Source: Folioceros fuciformis
Taxonomy: Eukaryota > Anthocerotophyta > Anthocerotopsida > Anthocerotales
DNA length: 38,280 bases
Direction: 5' to 3'
Assembly (NCBI GenBank): GCA_049999805.1
Contig: JBNGIO010006370.1
Span: 204,657 to 242,936, forward strand
Below the pieces are notes generated by a model that saw only the letters and a program-made list of their open reading frames with translations, was not told where the DNA came from and did no database searches. Positions 1 through 8,094 of the stretch are shown piece after piece. How positions within the stretch are numbered: the stretch's first letter is position 1; every line of letters begins with the position of its first letter. The translations under genes were made by a program, and so were the position numbers.

Positions 1-186
1 CTGTACCGGCACAATCGAGGGAGTTGGGAGGCTGTACCGGCACAATCGAGGGAGTTGGGAGGCTGTACCGGCACAATCGAGGGAGTTGGGAGGCTGTACC
101 GGCACAATCGAGGGAGTTGGGAGGCTGTACCGGCACAATCGAGGGAGTTGGGAGGCTGTACCGGCACAATCATAGGAGCTGAGGCT
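1..186. repeat. 31-bp tandem repeat, six copies
   Basis: Six head-to-tail copies of a 31-bp unit that starts CTGTACCGGCACAATCGAGG, at 1, 32, 63, 94, 125 and 156. The first five look identical by eye and the sixth diverges after CACAAT. There are no spacers, so it is not a CRISPR array. The array begins at the window edge and probably continues to the left. The piece TACCGGCAC resembles half of the palindrome arrays at 4393-4668 and 13240-13425, which may be chance. Confidence 0.95.
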
Positions 187-309
187 TGGTCTCATTACCA
201 ACGCACTGCACGTTTGCTACATACATGACCTTGCGCACGTCGTCCTCAATCCCGATGAACTTCTTGCTATTCAGGTCCTTGCAGAAAGCTGTGGAGTTGT
301 CCTCTCACT

Positions 310-566
310 GATTCCCAAACAAGGAGACAGCTGTGCATCCTCCCCCGGATCGGTTCCAGGCCGACAGCCTCCCGTCCAGGTGCCCGCCCAGTCGGCTGCA
401 CACATCGCTGCCTTCCGGCCAGCCTGCCTTGCCAACCCACCTGCTTTGCCAGCTCGCCTGGATCCACCGCTTACCTTGCCAGCTCACACCGCCTGCTAGA
501 GATCCGCCCCGGCCTGCCTCAGATTTGTCGCCGCCTGCCTTCTACCAGTCCGGCCAGCCACCACTG
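310..566. repeat. C-rich, CCAGCC/GCCTGCC-rich repeat fragment
   Basis: This stretch is rich in the words CCAGCC, GCCTGCC and GCCAGC, and C far exceeds G on the plus strand. Its texture is the same as the long block at 19300-21660. It ends exactly where lectin homology begins (about 566), so it marks the break that truncates lectin receptor kinase copy A. No coding domain was recognised in either strand. The interval 187-309 holds nothing I can identify. Membership in the same family as 19300-21660 is judged from word composition, not from an alignment. Confidence 0.5.
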
Positions 567-1151
567 GAGGTGAATGCCGTAGAATGACAGGTTCGCGGTT
601 TTCGTTGACGCGTAGTTGTTGATGTCCAGCCCGACGTGGTTGGAGTCGTTGACGGGATCGATACCCGGGTTGTAATAGGTGTCGAACTCAATGGCCAGGA
701 CTTGAAGGCTGGGATCGCCGCCAACGTATGAGGTGTCGTAGATACCGAGAGAAGCACCCTCGTAGCTAGGTGGGATGTCAGGGATGGGAGCGATGATGAA
801 GGTCATTCCATCAGCCATGTAGTACGGGGGGACCGCTTTCATCCTGAAGGTGAAGGAGGTGTTGAAGGAAGCTTCCGCACCTGAACCCACATCATAGAAC
901 TGCACCGGGGAAGGAAACACCGCTCTGGACACCAGACCGAGCCCTGCACCACTCTTCGGGTCGCTATTGTTGACAGTGAGCTGCAGAACTCCTCCGGCTC
1001 CCACACTGCAGTTACCGCTCAGCCGGATGCCCGATAGTGAGAAGTCGTGGAAGGAGAATCCCACATTTTGCGCACGGCAGCAGCTCAGTTTCACGCCCAG
1101 CAGAGGAAGTAGCAGGAGGGAACAGATGCGGAGCAGGCACAACCGATTCAT
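566..1151 (-). pseudogene. L-type lectin receptor kinase copy A: signal peptide and partial lectin domain only
   Basis: Minus-strand reading frame opening at 1151, parallel to the first ~200 residues of the intact gene at 29791-31911. It has a hydrophobic signal peptide (run LLLLPLLG), the lectin core with SFTFRM and VEFDTYYNPGIDP (the VEFDT/D element that places the Ca/Mn ligands in legume lectins), then NDSNHVGLDIN. Homology stops after YGIHLQ, at about 566. The frame continues for some 15 unrelated residues into the C-rich repeat and stops near 519. The last part of the lectin fold, the membrane segment and the kinase are missing. If transcribed it could give only a secreted partial lectin, so I call it a pseudogene. 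Its start and 5' flank match the intact copy. Confidence 0.88.
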
Positions 1152-1560
1152 CGATCTATCTCCCAGGAGGAGCTTAATTATCTTTCTCCTGGTCCTTCGG
1201 GAACATCCGATTCACATATCGATCTCCCGCGAGGCGAGCGTCTCCCTCGGACGTCCTTGAGGAACATTCTGGGTTGGAAGATTTGTGGGATGGAGGAGTC
1301 AAATACGAAGGACGGTTATCCAGAGACGCAGCGGCCATGGATGTACCGTTCGCAAGGGCTCGTTTCCAGGCGGTAGGTGAAAACAGAAGGTTTGGATGCA
1401 CATCGGGAAGTGGGCGCCGCGCCTCGCATGTCAGGACAGTCCGTTCGAACGCAAGTCATGCAGCAGGTCGTGGCTAGTCATCAAAATCCCTCATCCCGAG
1501 CACGCTTGACTTTGACGCAATTCAGGAGTTCTCCACGTACACACGCTGCACGTTTTAGTA
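1152..1560 (-). promoter_or_regulatory. 5' flank of copy A, paralogous to the 5' flank of the intact gene
   Basis: This interval aligns by eye with 31912-32250 upstream of the intact receptor kinase. Shared blocks include the GTCCTTGAGGAAC region, GAAGGACG-TTATCCAGAGACGCAG near 1308-1331 and the CGGGAAGTGG block near 1402. It therefore contains the duplicated 5' UTR and proximal promoter. No TATA box or transcription start can be assigned from sequence alone. The match shows that the duplicated unit included upstream DNA and not only the coding sequence. Confidence 0.5.
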
Positions 1561-2340
1561 CCTTAACCATCTAGGGGACGTCGATGGAGAAAAATCGAAG
1601 GCCGCCGGTCGCACGCACTTGTTCTAATTGTTCATGGTCCGGTATGGGTTCGTCACGAGAAAAGACAGTCACGACTACGAAACCTAGAGCTTAGTGGGTT
1701 AACTTGGACAAGACAAAGAAGCACTCCACCATGTATCCCATGCCTTGTGTTTGTCGTCAAGTCGAAAACAAAAAAAACCTGCCCGCGGCTGGAGCTGGCC
1801 TATGTTGATAATAGTGATTGGCTTGAGAATCATTGAAGGAGAAACACATGAGACGGAGGAAAGCGGGCTATGAGGTAGTAAAGAGGGCTTGATGGGTTTA
1901 GGGTTCAGGGTTTAGGGTTGAACATATCCTATGCACTAATGCTAATGTCACTAGGAGCCCGATGAAGGGCGGGGAGTCTGGCAATGGAGCAATTAAGCTT
2001 GATGATGTACATACCGCAGCAATGCGTATTGCTGTCGAACATATACACCAGTGCCCAGATGTGAGAGCAGGCAGAAACGATGCATGGGGCTTCAACGCTG
2101 CCAGCTGAGACCTCGTGGACAGATCGAAACGGGGCCGTGCATAGTTTTGTGGCTGCGGACGACAAGCATGTACAAAGCAGTCTAGATCTACCAACGCTCG
2201 AGAAGACCCTATCCAAAATGAAGACAGAATATGCAGGCCGGGGACGCCCGTAGTGCTATTGAAAGTTGGAAATGGTCCCAAAGTGGGCGCCTGAACCCAA
2301 CGGGCTGGCTCCTTGGACCTTGGGTGTTTACTTGTTAGTT
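1561..2340. other. Gene-free interval with a short telomere-like motif
   Basis: No coding region is supported here. The one recognisable element is at 1898-1920: TTTAGGG, TTCAGGG and TTTAGGG in a row, the plant telomere unit with one variant. Three units are too few for a telomere. It is an interstitial motif, also common in plant promoters as a telo-box. Confidence 0.5.
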
Positions 2341-2344
2341 GCAG

Positions 2345-2979
2345 CTTGATATTTGATGGATTTCTCGGGTAACGGCGAGCAAGTCAGAGCAGCTCGGAAG
2401 CTGTCAGCAAAGAATTCCAAATGATGTTCTGGTCTTACACCCAGCAAAACATGAGAGACTCAAGACAAATATTTGAACGATGCTTGAATCTTCATGTTTC
2501 GATTGCAACTCAGGAGAAGCAGTGATGCCCACCACGAAGGTCCAGTGAATGTCAGTCAGATTCGAACCCTTGAGATCAGTTGCAGAGTTGAATACACCAA
2601 TCCGCTGAGAGGTTCAAAGGTTGGGACGCGGAGTTTCTGGCCACTCTTCTCATTGCTCTGCTCCTGGGCTATGCATGGAGATCCAGCGAAAAGCGTGCAG
2701 CCCTGGCACTCCTTGTCATGATAGTGCACACAATACTATTGTCCATGCCACAAAGGGTTCTCTTGTCTTCTGCGTCCCACTCCTTGCCATGATAGTTCAC
2801 ACAATACTATTGTACATCCCACAAAGGCTCCTTCTTGTCCTCTTCCTCCAACCCTTATGTGTCTGCTGAATCGCCTTCTTGGCAGGATCCTTTGGGAACA
2901 GCGCAAAAGCATGTGCAGGATTAAAGGAACCGGCGCCCGTAGAGGGAACGCTCAGCCTTCCAACCAGGGCATCCATCTC
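2345..2979. repeat. Paralogous 3' flank of lectin receptor kinase copy B, with a 71-bp tandem duplication
   Basis: This region aligns with 28918-29790, downstream of the intact receptor kinase. Shared blocks are the TTGATATTTGAT start, GCAAGTCAGAGC, CAGTGATGCCCACCACGA, CCAGTGAATGTCAG and GCGCAAAAGCATGT. Copy B has an extra internal tandem duplication of 71 bp (CATGATAG at 2717 and again at 2788) that the intact copy lacks. The homology shows that the duplicated genomic unit extended at least 600 bp past the stop codon. Confidence 0.75.
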
Positions 2980-3860
2980 TCAGAATGATACTACCGTTGC
3001 CCGGGGAATGTCCTGAATCTGAAAGCCGAACACGGCACCTGGTCTACACCTGGGCAGCGGAGGTGGTTCAACTTCACCCTGGACAACTCGAAACCTCTCT
3101 GCCCAGGAAAGCACCCTCTCACTAGAGTAGAGGTGCCAGTCCAGGCTCAGGTTTGGCATGTACTCATACACAAGCAGGAGCTCGTCCCGATCATGGCACC
3201 AGCCACGGAGGTGCACCAGGTTCTTGTGCCGAAGCTGCCCCAAGCTCCTCACCGCCGCTCGAAACTCCTTTTCTCCCTGTGTGGAATCCTGCGAGATTCT
3301 TTTGATGGCCAGCTGGACATCCAAGTCCCCGATCCGCACCACGCCGCGGTACACACTCCCGAATCCACCTTTCCCGAGAACCAGTGACGGGCTGAAACCT
3401 TGAGTCGCATTCTTCAGCTCTTGGTAGGAGAAGGTTCGTATCCCGTAGCTCACATCCACATCGTCCGTGGAATTAGATGGGCGTGAGGGCTCGGAGCTCC
3501 TTCCTGTGGATGAAATGGGTGTTTTGTACACCATCATGAGAGCAGGAAGCTGCTCCATGCCAGTGTTCTCCGACGCCCCACCAGATGGACAACAAAAGAA
3601 CCAGCTGAGGCCACAGCCAAGAGCAACTGCCAGAAGCGTTGCCCCAATTGCGACCCCCGCAACCAAGCCGGTGTTGCTTCCTTGGCTGCTCTTGTTGCGT
3701 GCCTGGGGCTCAGTGGGAGCTTGAGGTTNNNNNNNNNNGTGGGAGCTTGAGGTTGGCTGCTCTTGTTGCGTGCCTGGGGCTCAGTTGGAGCTTGAGGCTG
3801 GGAGCTTGAGGCAAAAGAGTGGGAGCTCAGGCAAAGTTTCCACTGCTCCTGCGTTTGGGG
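2980..3860 (-). pseudogene. L-type lectin receptor kinase copy B: linker, membrane segment and internally deleted kinase
   Basis: The minus-strand frame holds the Pro-rich linker, one membrane segment (GVAIGATLLAVALGCG) and a kinase N-lobe with the GKGGFGSVYRG loop and AIKRIS lysine. It then jumps from AERFRVVQ straight to the C-terminal tail GEVEPPPLPRCRPG. Compared with the intact gene, 498 bp (166 codons, in frame) is missing, from the stretch equal to 29887-30387. The HRD, DFG and APE motifs are all lost, so it cannot be a catalyst. The lectin domain is also gone: homology ends near 3830-3860 inside the linker. The linker is repeated around the 10-N gap, where the frame cannot be followed. 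It lies upstream of copy A on the same strand, so A and B are halves of two different tandem copies. Confidence 0.88.
3729..3738. other. Assembly gap (10 N) flanked by a duplicated linker
   Basis: Ten Ns. The roughly 45 bp on each side repeat one another (GGCTGCTCTTGTTGCGTGCC appears at about 3684 and again at about 3754). The gap probably lies in a tandem repeat of the Pro-rich linker, and the true copy number is unknown. Confidence 0.9.
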
Positions 3861-4802
3861 GTATGTTAGTCTTCTCCTATACCAATGTTTGTATGCTCCC
3901 CTTCTTGCACCATGGTCGTAGTGTCTCCCTTGCTTCCGATATGAAATCAACTCCATGCATTAGAATAACTCTAAAAATATTATTCGACGTGCATTCACTA
4001 AATCCTTGAATCCTTTCATCCAACTCTGCTACATTCATCTGCTTGTCATACTCATGCCGCTGTAATCCTCGAGGCAAGTCTACAAATAGCAGCGTATAGT
4101 GGCGTTTGACAACAAAGGCCTTCATTTCTAGAATATTCTTGTAAATAACTTGATATTTCACCTTTTCGTTACTCGCCAGAACTCAAAAGTCTAATAAGCT
4201 TGCGTTGATATCAGTGGCCGCCAGCTTTTGCTTCTCTTCTTCCATTCTTTTCCAGTTTTTTGCCGAATATACAAAATCCTGGAATGGCTTCGACAATGAC
4301 TCCAAGTCTGTTATATCTCCAGGTTTCTGCAACCAGAATAGTACTCGTTAGTGTGCCTACCAATAAGGCTACTTAAACCTTAGCAGGCAGGAATGCGCCG
4401 GTCTACCAGCGCACTGGGGTCCCAGCCGGTAGAAGTGCGCCGGTCTACTAGCACACTAGAGCCCTAGCCGGCTGCTCCAGTGCACCGGTCTACCGGCGCA
4501 GTGGAGCCCGAGCCGGTGGGAGTGCGCCAGTCTACCGGCGCACTGGAGCCCAAGCCAGCGGGAGTGCGCCGGTCTACCGGCGCCCTGGGGTTAGACTCAG
4601 CTCCAGTGTGCCGATTTACCAACACATGAGGCCCGAACAGGCTGGAGTGCGCCGGTCTACCGGCGCACTCTAGCATCATATTACTCGGTTTAGCCTCCAT
4701 CTTCTGTACCCAGTCCGGATCGTGAGGATCTCCACCTTCATCAGTCATACCTAGCAACCTGCAAAGGTTAAACTTCCACTTCACTGGCGGCTTCTCATCC
4801 AC
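3861..4802 (-). pseudogene. Unrecognised spliced gene remnant, two exons around a repeat-filled intron
   Basis: I do not recognise the product. On the minus strand, exon 1 (4802-4685) encodes residues including KWKFNLCRLLGMTDEGG and DPDWVQKMEAKP. Exon 2 (4326 to about 3880) encodes PGDITDLESLSKPFQDF, a charged stretch, and AFVVKRHYTLLFVDLPRG. The intron 4684-4327 (358 nt) starts GTAATA and ends TTCTGGTTGCAG. Joining in phase 1 keeps the frame open, which supports the splice. An in-frame TGA at 4193-4195 interrupts exon 2, and the frame continues unchanged beyond it. A further intron may precede exon 1 (GTATGA to ACTCATTCAG, about 4852-4803), but that join does not keep an open frame. The 3' part abuts the broken linker of lectin kinase copy B. 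The intron carries seven palindrome units. Confidence 0.45.
4393..4668. repeat. Palindromic minisatellite, seven units at 41-45 bp spacing
   Basis: Seven copies of a 22-bp inverted repeat start at 4393, 4435, 4480, 4522, 4564, 4606 and 4647. The best unit (4647-4668) is perfect: arm GTGCGCCGGT, a 2-nt spacer, then the exact reverse complement of that arm. The others carry a few changes. Linkers of about 20 bp carry GGAGCCC-type sequence. The array lies wholly inside the predicted intron 4327-4684. Related arrays occur at 13240-13425, 16330-16384 and 27260-27281. Confidence 0.93.
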
Positions 4803-4881
4803 TGAATGAGTCCGAAAGAAAATATCTAGCTCGTCATGAATGTATCATACCTGCTCAATGAACCCCATCCTCATCCTTTCG

Positions 4882-5062
4882 GATGCTGAGCCTGGGCTTT
4901 GGGTTGTTACTGAAGTATGATCGTATAGATCATCGGATGCTGAGCTTGGCCTTTGGGTTGTTACTGAAGTATGATCGTATAGATCATCGGATGCTGAGCC
5001 TGGGCTTTGGGTTGTTACTGAAGTATGATCGTATAGATCATCGGATGCTGAGCCTGGGCTCT
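4882..5062. repeat. 54-bp tandem repeat next to a copia primer-binding site
   Basis: Units begin GATGCTGAGC at 4882, 4936, 4990 and 5044, an exact 54-bp period; the fourth copy is cut short by the primer-binding site at 5058. Since 54 is a multiple of three, both strands show artificial 18-residue repeat ORFs, which I do not regard as genes. The position, just inside the LTR, is the leader of the minus-strand copia. Confidence 0.9.
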
Positions 5063-5480
5063 GATACCATGTGAACTCTCGTAGCATAGACTACATGCAT
5101 CTATGCAGGCATGACCAGAAGTGTGCTTTACATTACTATGAGAATAAGAGAAAGTTAGAAAAGTATGTAGATCAGGGGTCCTTTTATAGGAGCCCGGGTA
5201 CCCCTTCATAGGGGTGCTTTACATTACTATGAGAATAAGAGAAAGTTAGAAAAGTATGCAGATCAGGGGTCCTTTTATAGGAGCCCGGGTACCCCTTTAT
5301 AGGGGTGCTTTACATTACTATGAGAATAAGAGAAAGTTAGAAAAGTATGTAGATCAGGGGTCCTTTTATAGGAGCCCGGGTACCCCTTCATAGGGGTGCG
5401 ACTATTCGCTTAACGAGCTAGGGTTAGCCTAACTCTCCTGACTATTGGCTAGGGTTATGTGACTCTTACTAATCTTAACA
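5058..5480 (-). mobile_element. Ty1/copia primer-binding site and 411-bp LTR (minus orientation)
   Basis: The plus strand at 5058-5069 is the reverse complement of TGGTATCAGAGC, the initiator tRNA-Met primer site typical of plant copia elements. It touches an LTR that runs 5070-5480, with TG at the start and CA at the end. The element would therefore read leftward with this as its 5' LTR. No second LTR, gag or pol of this element is seen to the left, so it is a truncated remnant. On its right it abuts the interior of another copia's gag gene, meaning it jumped into that element later. The LTR contains a 91-bp triplication. Confidence 0.75.
5123..5395. repeat. 91-bp tandem triplication inside an LTR
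   Basis: Three near-identical 91-bp units start at 5123, 5214 and 5305 (GTGCTTTACATTACTATGAG...). They differ at only a few positions, for example GTAGATC versus GCAGATC. Each contains the GGAGCCCGGGTACCCC block with its SmaI/KpnI-type palindrome. The triplication accounts for most of the LTR's 411-bp length. Confidence 0.93.
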
Positions 5481-6090
5481 AGCCCTTAAAAACCTTCAAC
5501 TCTGCAAGATGCGAGATGGTGACTCAGTAGAAAAGCACATTGCTACCTTCGGACATCTTGTTTCTAAGTTGGAGGGAACAACTCAGGAAGCCATCAAGGA
5601 AGATATGTTAGCACTCTATTTGATGCTTTCATTACCTGCCTCCTGGTCGAATTTTGACTTCGTACAACACCTCACAGGCACAAGCTCAAAAACTGGCGTC
5701 TGCTGCCAGGATTAAGCTGCCTCCCATGACCTTTTCTGAGTTAGTGGGAGCACTTCTTCAAGAAGAGGCCACAAGAGGTGGGCCTAAGGATGGGAAACAG
5801 CAAGCACTCTACACCTCAAACAAGGGCAGAGGAAACAAACCATACCCTCGAGGCAAAAATACTACACCTGTTGTAGGAAGCTCACAAGGAGTTCCCTCAC
5901 AAAAGAAACCCAAAAAGACCGGGAAATGCAACTGGTGCAAAATTCCCGGCCATTGGGAAAATGAGTGTCGTAAGAAGCAGGCTAGCATACCTCGCAAGGA
6001 GGGCAATGCGAATGCTGAAACACACGTCGTAGTAAAGAAGCAATCCTCTCCTTCTGCCCTGACAGTAAGGGTAAGGGAGTTTGCTCAACC
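5481..6090 (+). pseudogene. gag: Copia 1 gag, C-terminal part with zinc knuckle
   Basis: Encodes the retrotransposon capsid-like protein that packages the RNA. The retained part begins near KMRDGDSVEKHIATF, a copia gag (UBN2-like) region, and passes SLPASWSNFDF. A frameshift near 5690 then moves the reading into the frame with KLPPMTFSELVGALLQEE. A lysine-rich stretch leads to the CCHC knuckle CNWCKIPGHWENEC at 5927-5968 (C-x2-C-x4-H-x4-C), which binds nucleic acid. The N-terminal half of gag is absent, cut off at 5480 by the neighbouring LTR. Confidence 0.88.
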
Positions 6091-6712
6091 TCTAGTCCTT
6101 CCCACATGTTTATCTGCTATAGCAGAGTCTAAACCAATTCAAGAATGGTACTTAGACACAGGCGCAACAGCGCACATCTGCTTTGATAGAAGGGCCTTCG
6201 CAAACTACAGACAAGTAAAGGATCAGTTTGTCTATTTAGGTGATGATAGGGCATTGGTATCTCCAGGAAAGGGCACAATGTTCCTTCCTATCCCCTCGGG
6301 GCTAAAACTGTCCTTTACCAATGTTTATTATGTGCCTGGAATGACCAGGAACCTCATTTCTGTCAGGCAACTAAACATAGACAACAATAGTCACATTCTG
6401 TTTACCCCCACAGAGTGCCAGATCCTAGATGCTTTTGATCATCGCAAGGTCTTAGCATATGGATCCTCTGACCACGATCTCTTTTGCCTTCACTTGCACA
6501 GTATTCTTGTGCAGTCTCATTTGACGTCACAAGGTGACCTATCACCTTCACATCAAATAGACAAAGCCATATTATGGCACAATAGGTTAGGTCATCCTCA
6601 TGGAGCTAAGCTACAAAAACTGGCTACCAGTGATCTATATTATGATGGAAAGATTGGCACTCTTCCCACCTTACCCCTGTGTGAAGCTTGTGTGTTGTCT
6701 AAGTGTCACTAA
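6091..6712 (+). pseudogene. pol: Copia 1 protease and GAG-pre-integrase segment
   Basis: The aspartic protease matures the polyprotein. Its active-site signature WYLDTGATAHIC is intact, with the catalytic Asp codon at 6155-6157, followed by the YYVPGMTRNLISV flap region. Next comes the integrase zinc-binding segment, with ILWHNRLGHPHG and CEACVLSKCH forming the HHCC finger. The frame then ends at a stop at 6710-6712. Integrase homology resumes beyond in another frame, so a frameshift or nonsense change separates the two. Protease and finger residues look unaltered, unlike the later domains. Confidence 0.88.
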
Positions 6713-8094
6713 GCAGCCTTCAAAAACAGGACTCCACATAGAGCTTCTGATGTTCTTGAGTTAGTCCACACTGATATATGTGGGCCATTATCACAGCCTT
6801 CAATAGGTGGTGGCAAGTACTTCTTAACCTTCACTGATGACAAGACAAGGTTTGTCATGGCTTATATCTTGAAGGCCAAAAGTGAAGCCTTCTCTCAATG
6901 CAAAACTTACTTAAAATTTGTTGAGAGATGGACAGGACAATAGCTCAAGACTCTCCGCTCGGATAACGGAGGAGAATTCACATCTAACGAATTTCAAACC
7001 TATTGTGCAGAGGAGGGTACTGGGCGACAGCTCACCGTTGTGTACATGCCACAGCAAAATGGCGTTGCAGAACGCCTGAATTTGACTTTACAGGAGATGG
7101 TTTCCTCCTTGCTCCATCAAGCTACCTTACCATTTCCCTATTGGGCTAAGGCCCTAATGACAGCTGTTTATCTAAGAAATAGATTCGTAGGTCAAACACC
7201 ATATGAGGCTTTTTTGGCAGGAAACCGTCTATCTTTCATCTTCGAACCTTTGGCTGTGTTGCTTATGCCTTCATTCCAAAGGAGAACCGAAAGAAGCTAC
7301 CTGCAAAAGGCAAAAAACTCCTCATGATAGGTTACACTGAGGGCATAAAAGCTTATAAACTTTATGATGTCCCTCAAAACAAGGTGATCTATGCACGAAG
7401 TGTTACCTTTGCCGAAGGACGTGTTTGGACATCAGTGGGAGCACCTCCCACCTCCCATGATAATGCTGAACTTGATCTGTCTGTTCTCCCCAACGTCACT
7501 TTCTTTGCTGACTCAACACCTGAGGAGATTGCTCCTGTAGGGGGGGATGAGCATAATCAAGACGAGCATGACAATCAAGTTGAGCATGACAATCAAGTTG
7601 ACATAGCAAAGGACGATGCCTTTGCTGATCTTGATGAACAGCAGCAGCAATCTCCCATTGCTGTTGAGCTACAACCTGAACCAGACATACCCGATCTTAG
7701 TGACGATGAAGTCGCAGATGATGCAGCTGTTGTCCGGGATAGTGATGATGATGCTGATGTAGTTGAACTACCTGTACGTCGATACCCTGCAAGAGAAAGT
7801 CGTGCACCTGATTATTATCAGTCACATAATTTCATGACAAGTTCAGCACGTGCTCATGCTATTAGTCTGGACTCGATAGAGCCTCGTACTTATGAAGAAG
7901 CCATGAGTAGGCCAGATGCTGCAGAGTGGAAAAAGGCCGTTCAGTCTGAGTATGATAGCCTGATCAAGAATGGCACTTGGGAACTCGCAAAGTTACATCC
8001 TGGACGCAAAATGGTGTCCTGCAAATGGATATTTAAGCTCAAGGTTAAAGCAGATGGTACCTTTGACAGGTACAAAGCTAGACTCATTGCTTGA
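6713..8094 (+). pseudogene. pol: Copia 1 integrase core and start of reverse transcriptase
   Basis: The integrase core (inserts the cDNA copy into DNA) shows the first Asp in VHTDICGPL (codon 6773-6775), the second in LRSDNGGEF near 6960, and the Glu in QQNGVAERLN near 7070. An in-frame TAG at 6941-6943 interrupts it, and a frameshift near 7240-7320 separates the core from the C-terminal part (IGYTEGIKAYKLYDV). An acidic spacer rich in Asp and Glu (about 7540-7760) precedes the reverse transcriptase start WELAKLHPGRKMVSCKWIFK. The frame closes at a TGA at 8092-8094, inside the motif usually written ARLVARGF. Confidence 0.88.

Noticed and set aside
1-186. CRISPR-like array
   Set aside because: The units are contiguous, with no spacers between them, and the context is eukaryotic.
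519-565. Extending lectin copy A to the stop at 519
   Set aside because: The last ~15 residues read into the C-rich repeat and have no match in the intact lectin, so I end the pseudogene at the break.
1898-1920. Telomere or internal telomere tract
   Set aside because: Only three units, one of them variant; too short, and such motifs are common in plant promoters.
2494-2869. Small ORFs in the flank of copy B
   Set aside because: The paralogous flank at 29370-29770 does not keep them open, so they are not conserved coding sequence.
4845-5087. 18-residue repeat ORFs on both strands
   Set aside because: By-product of the 54-bp repeat in a retrotransposon leader.
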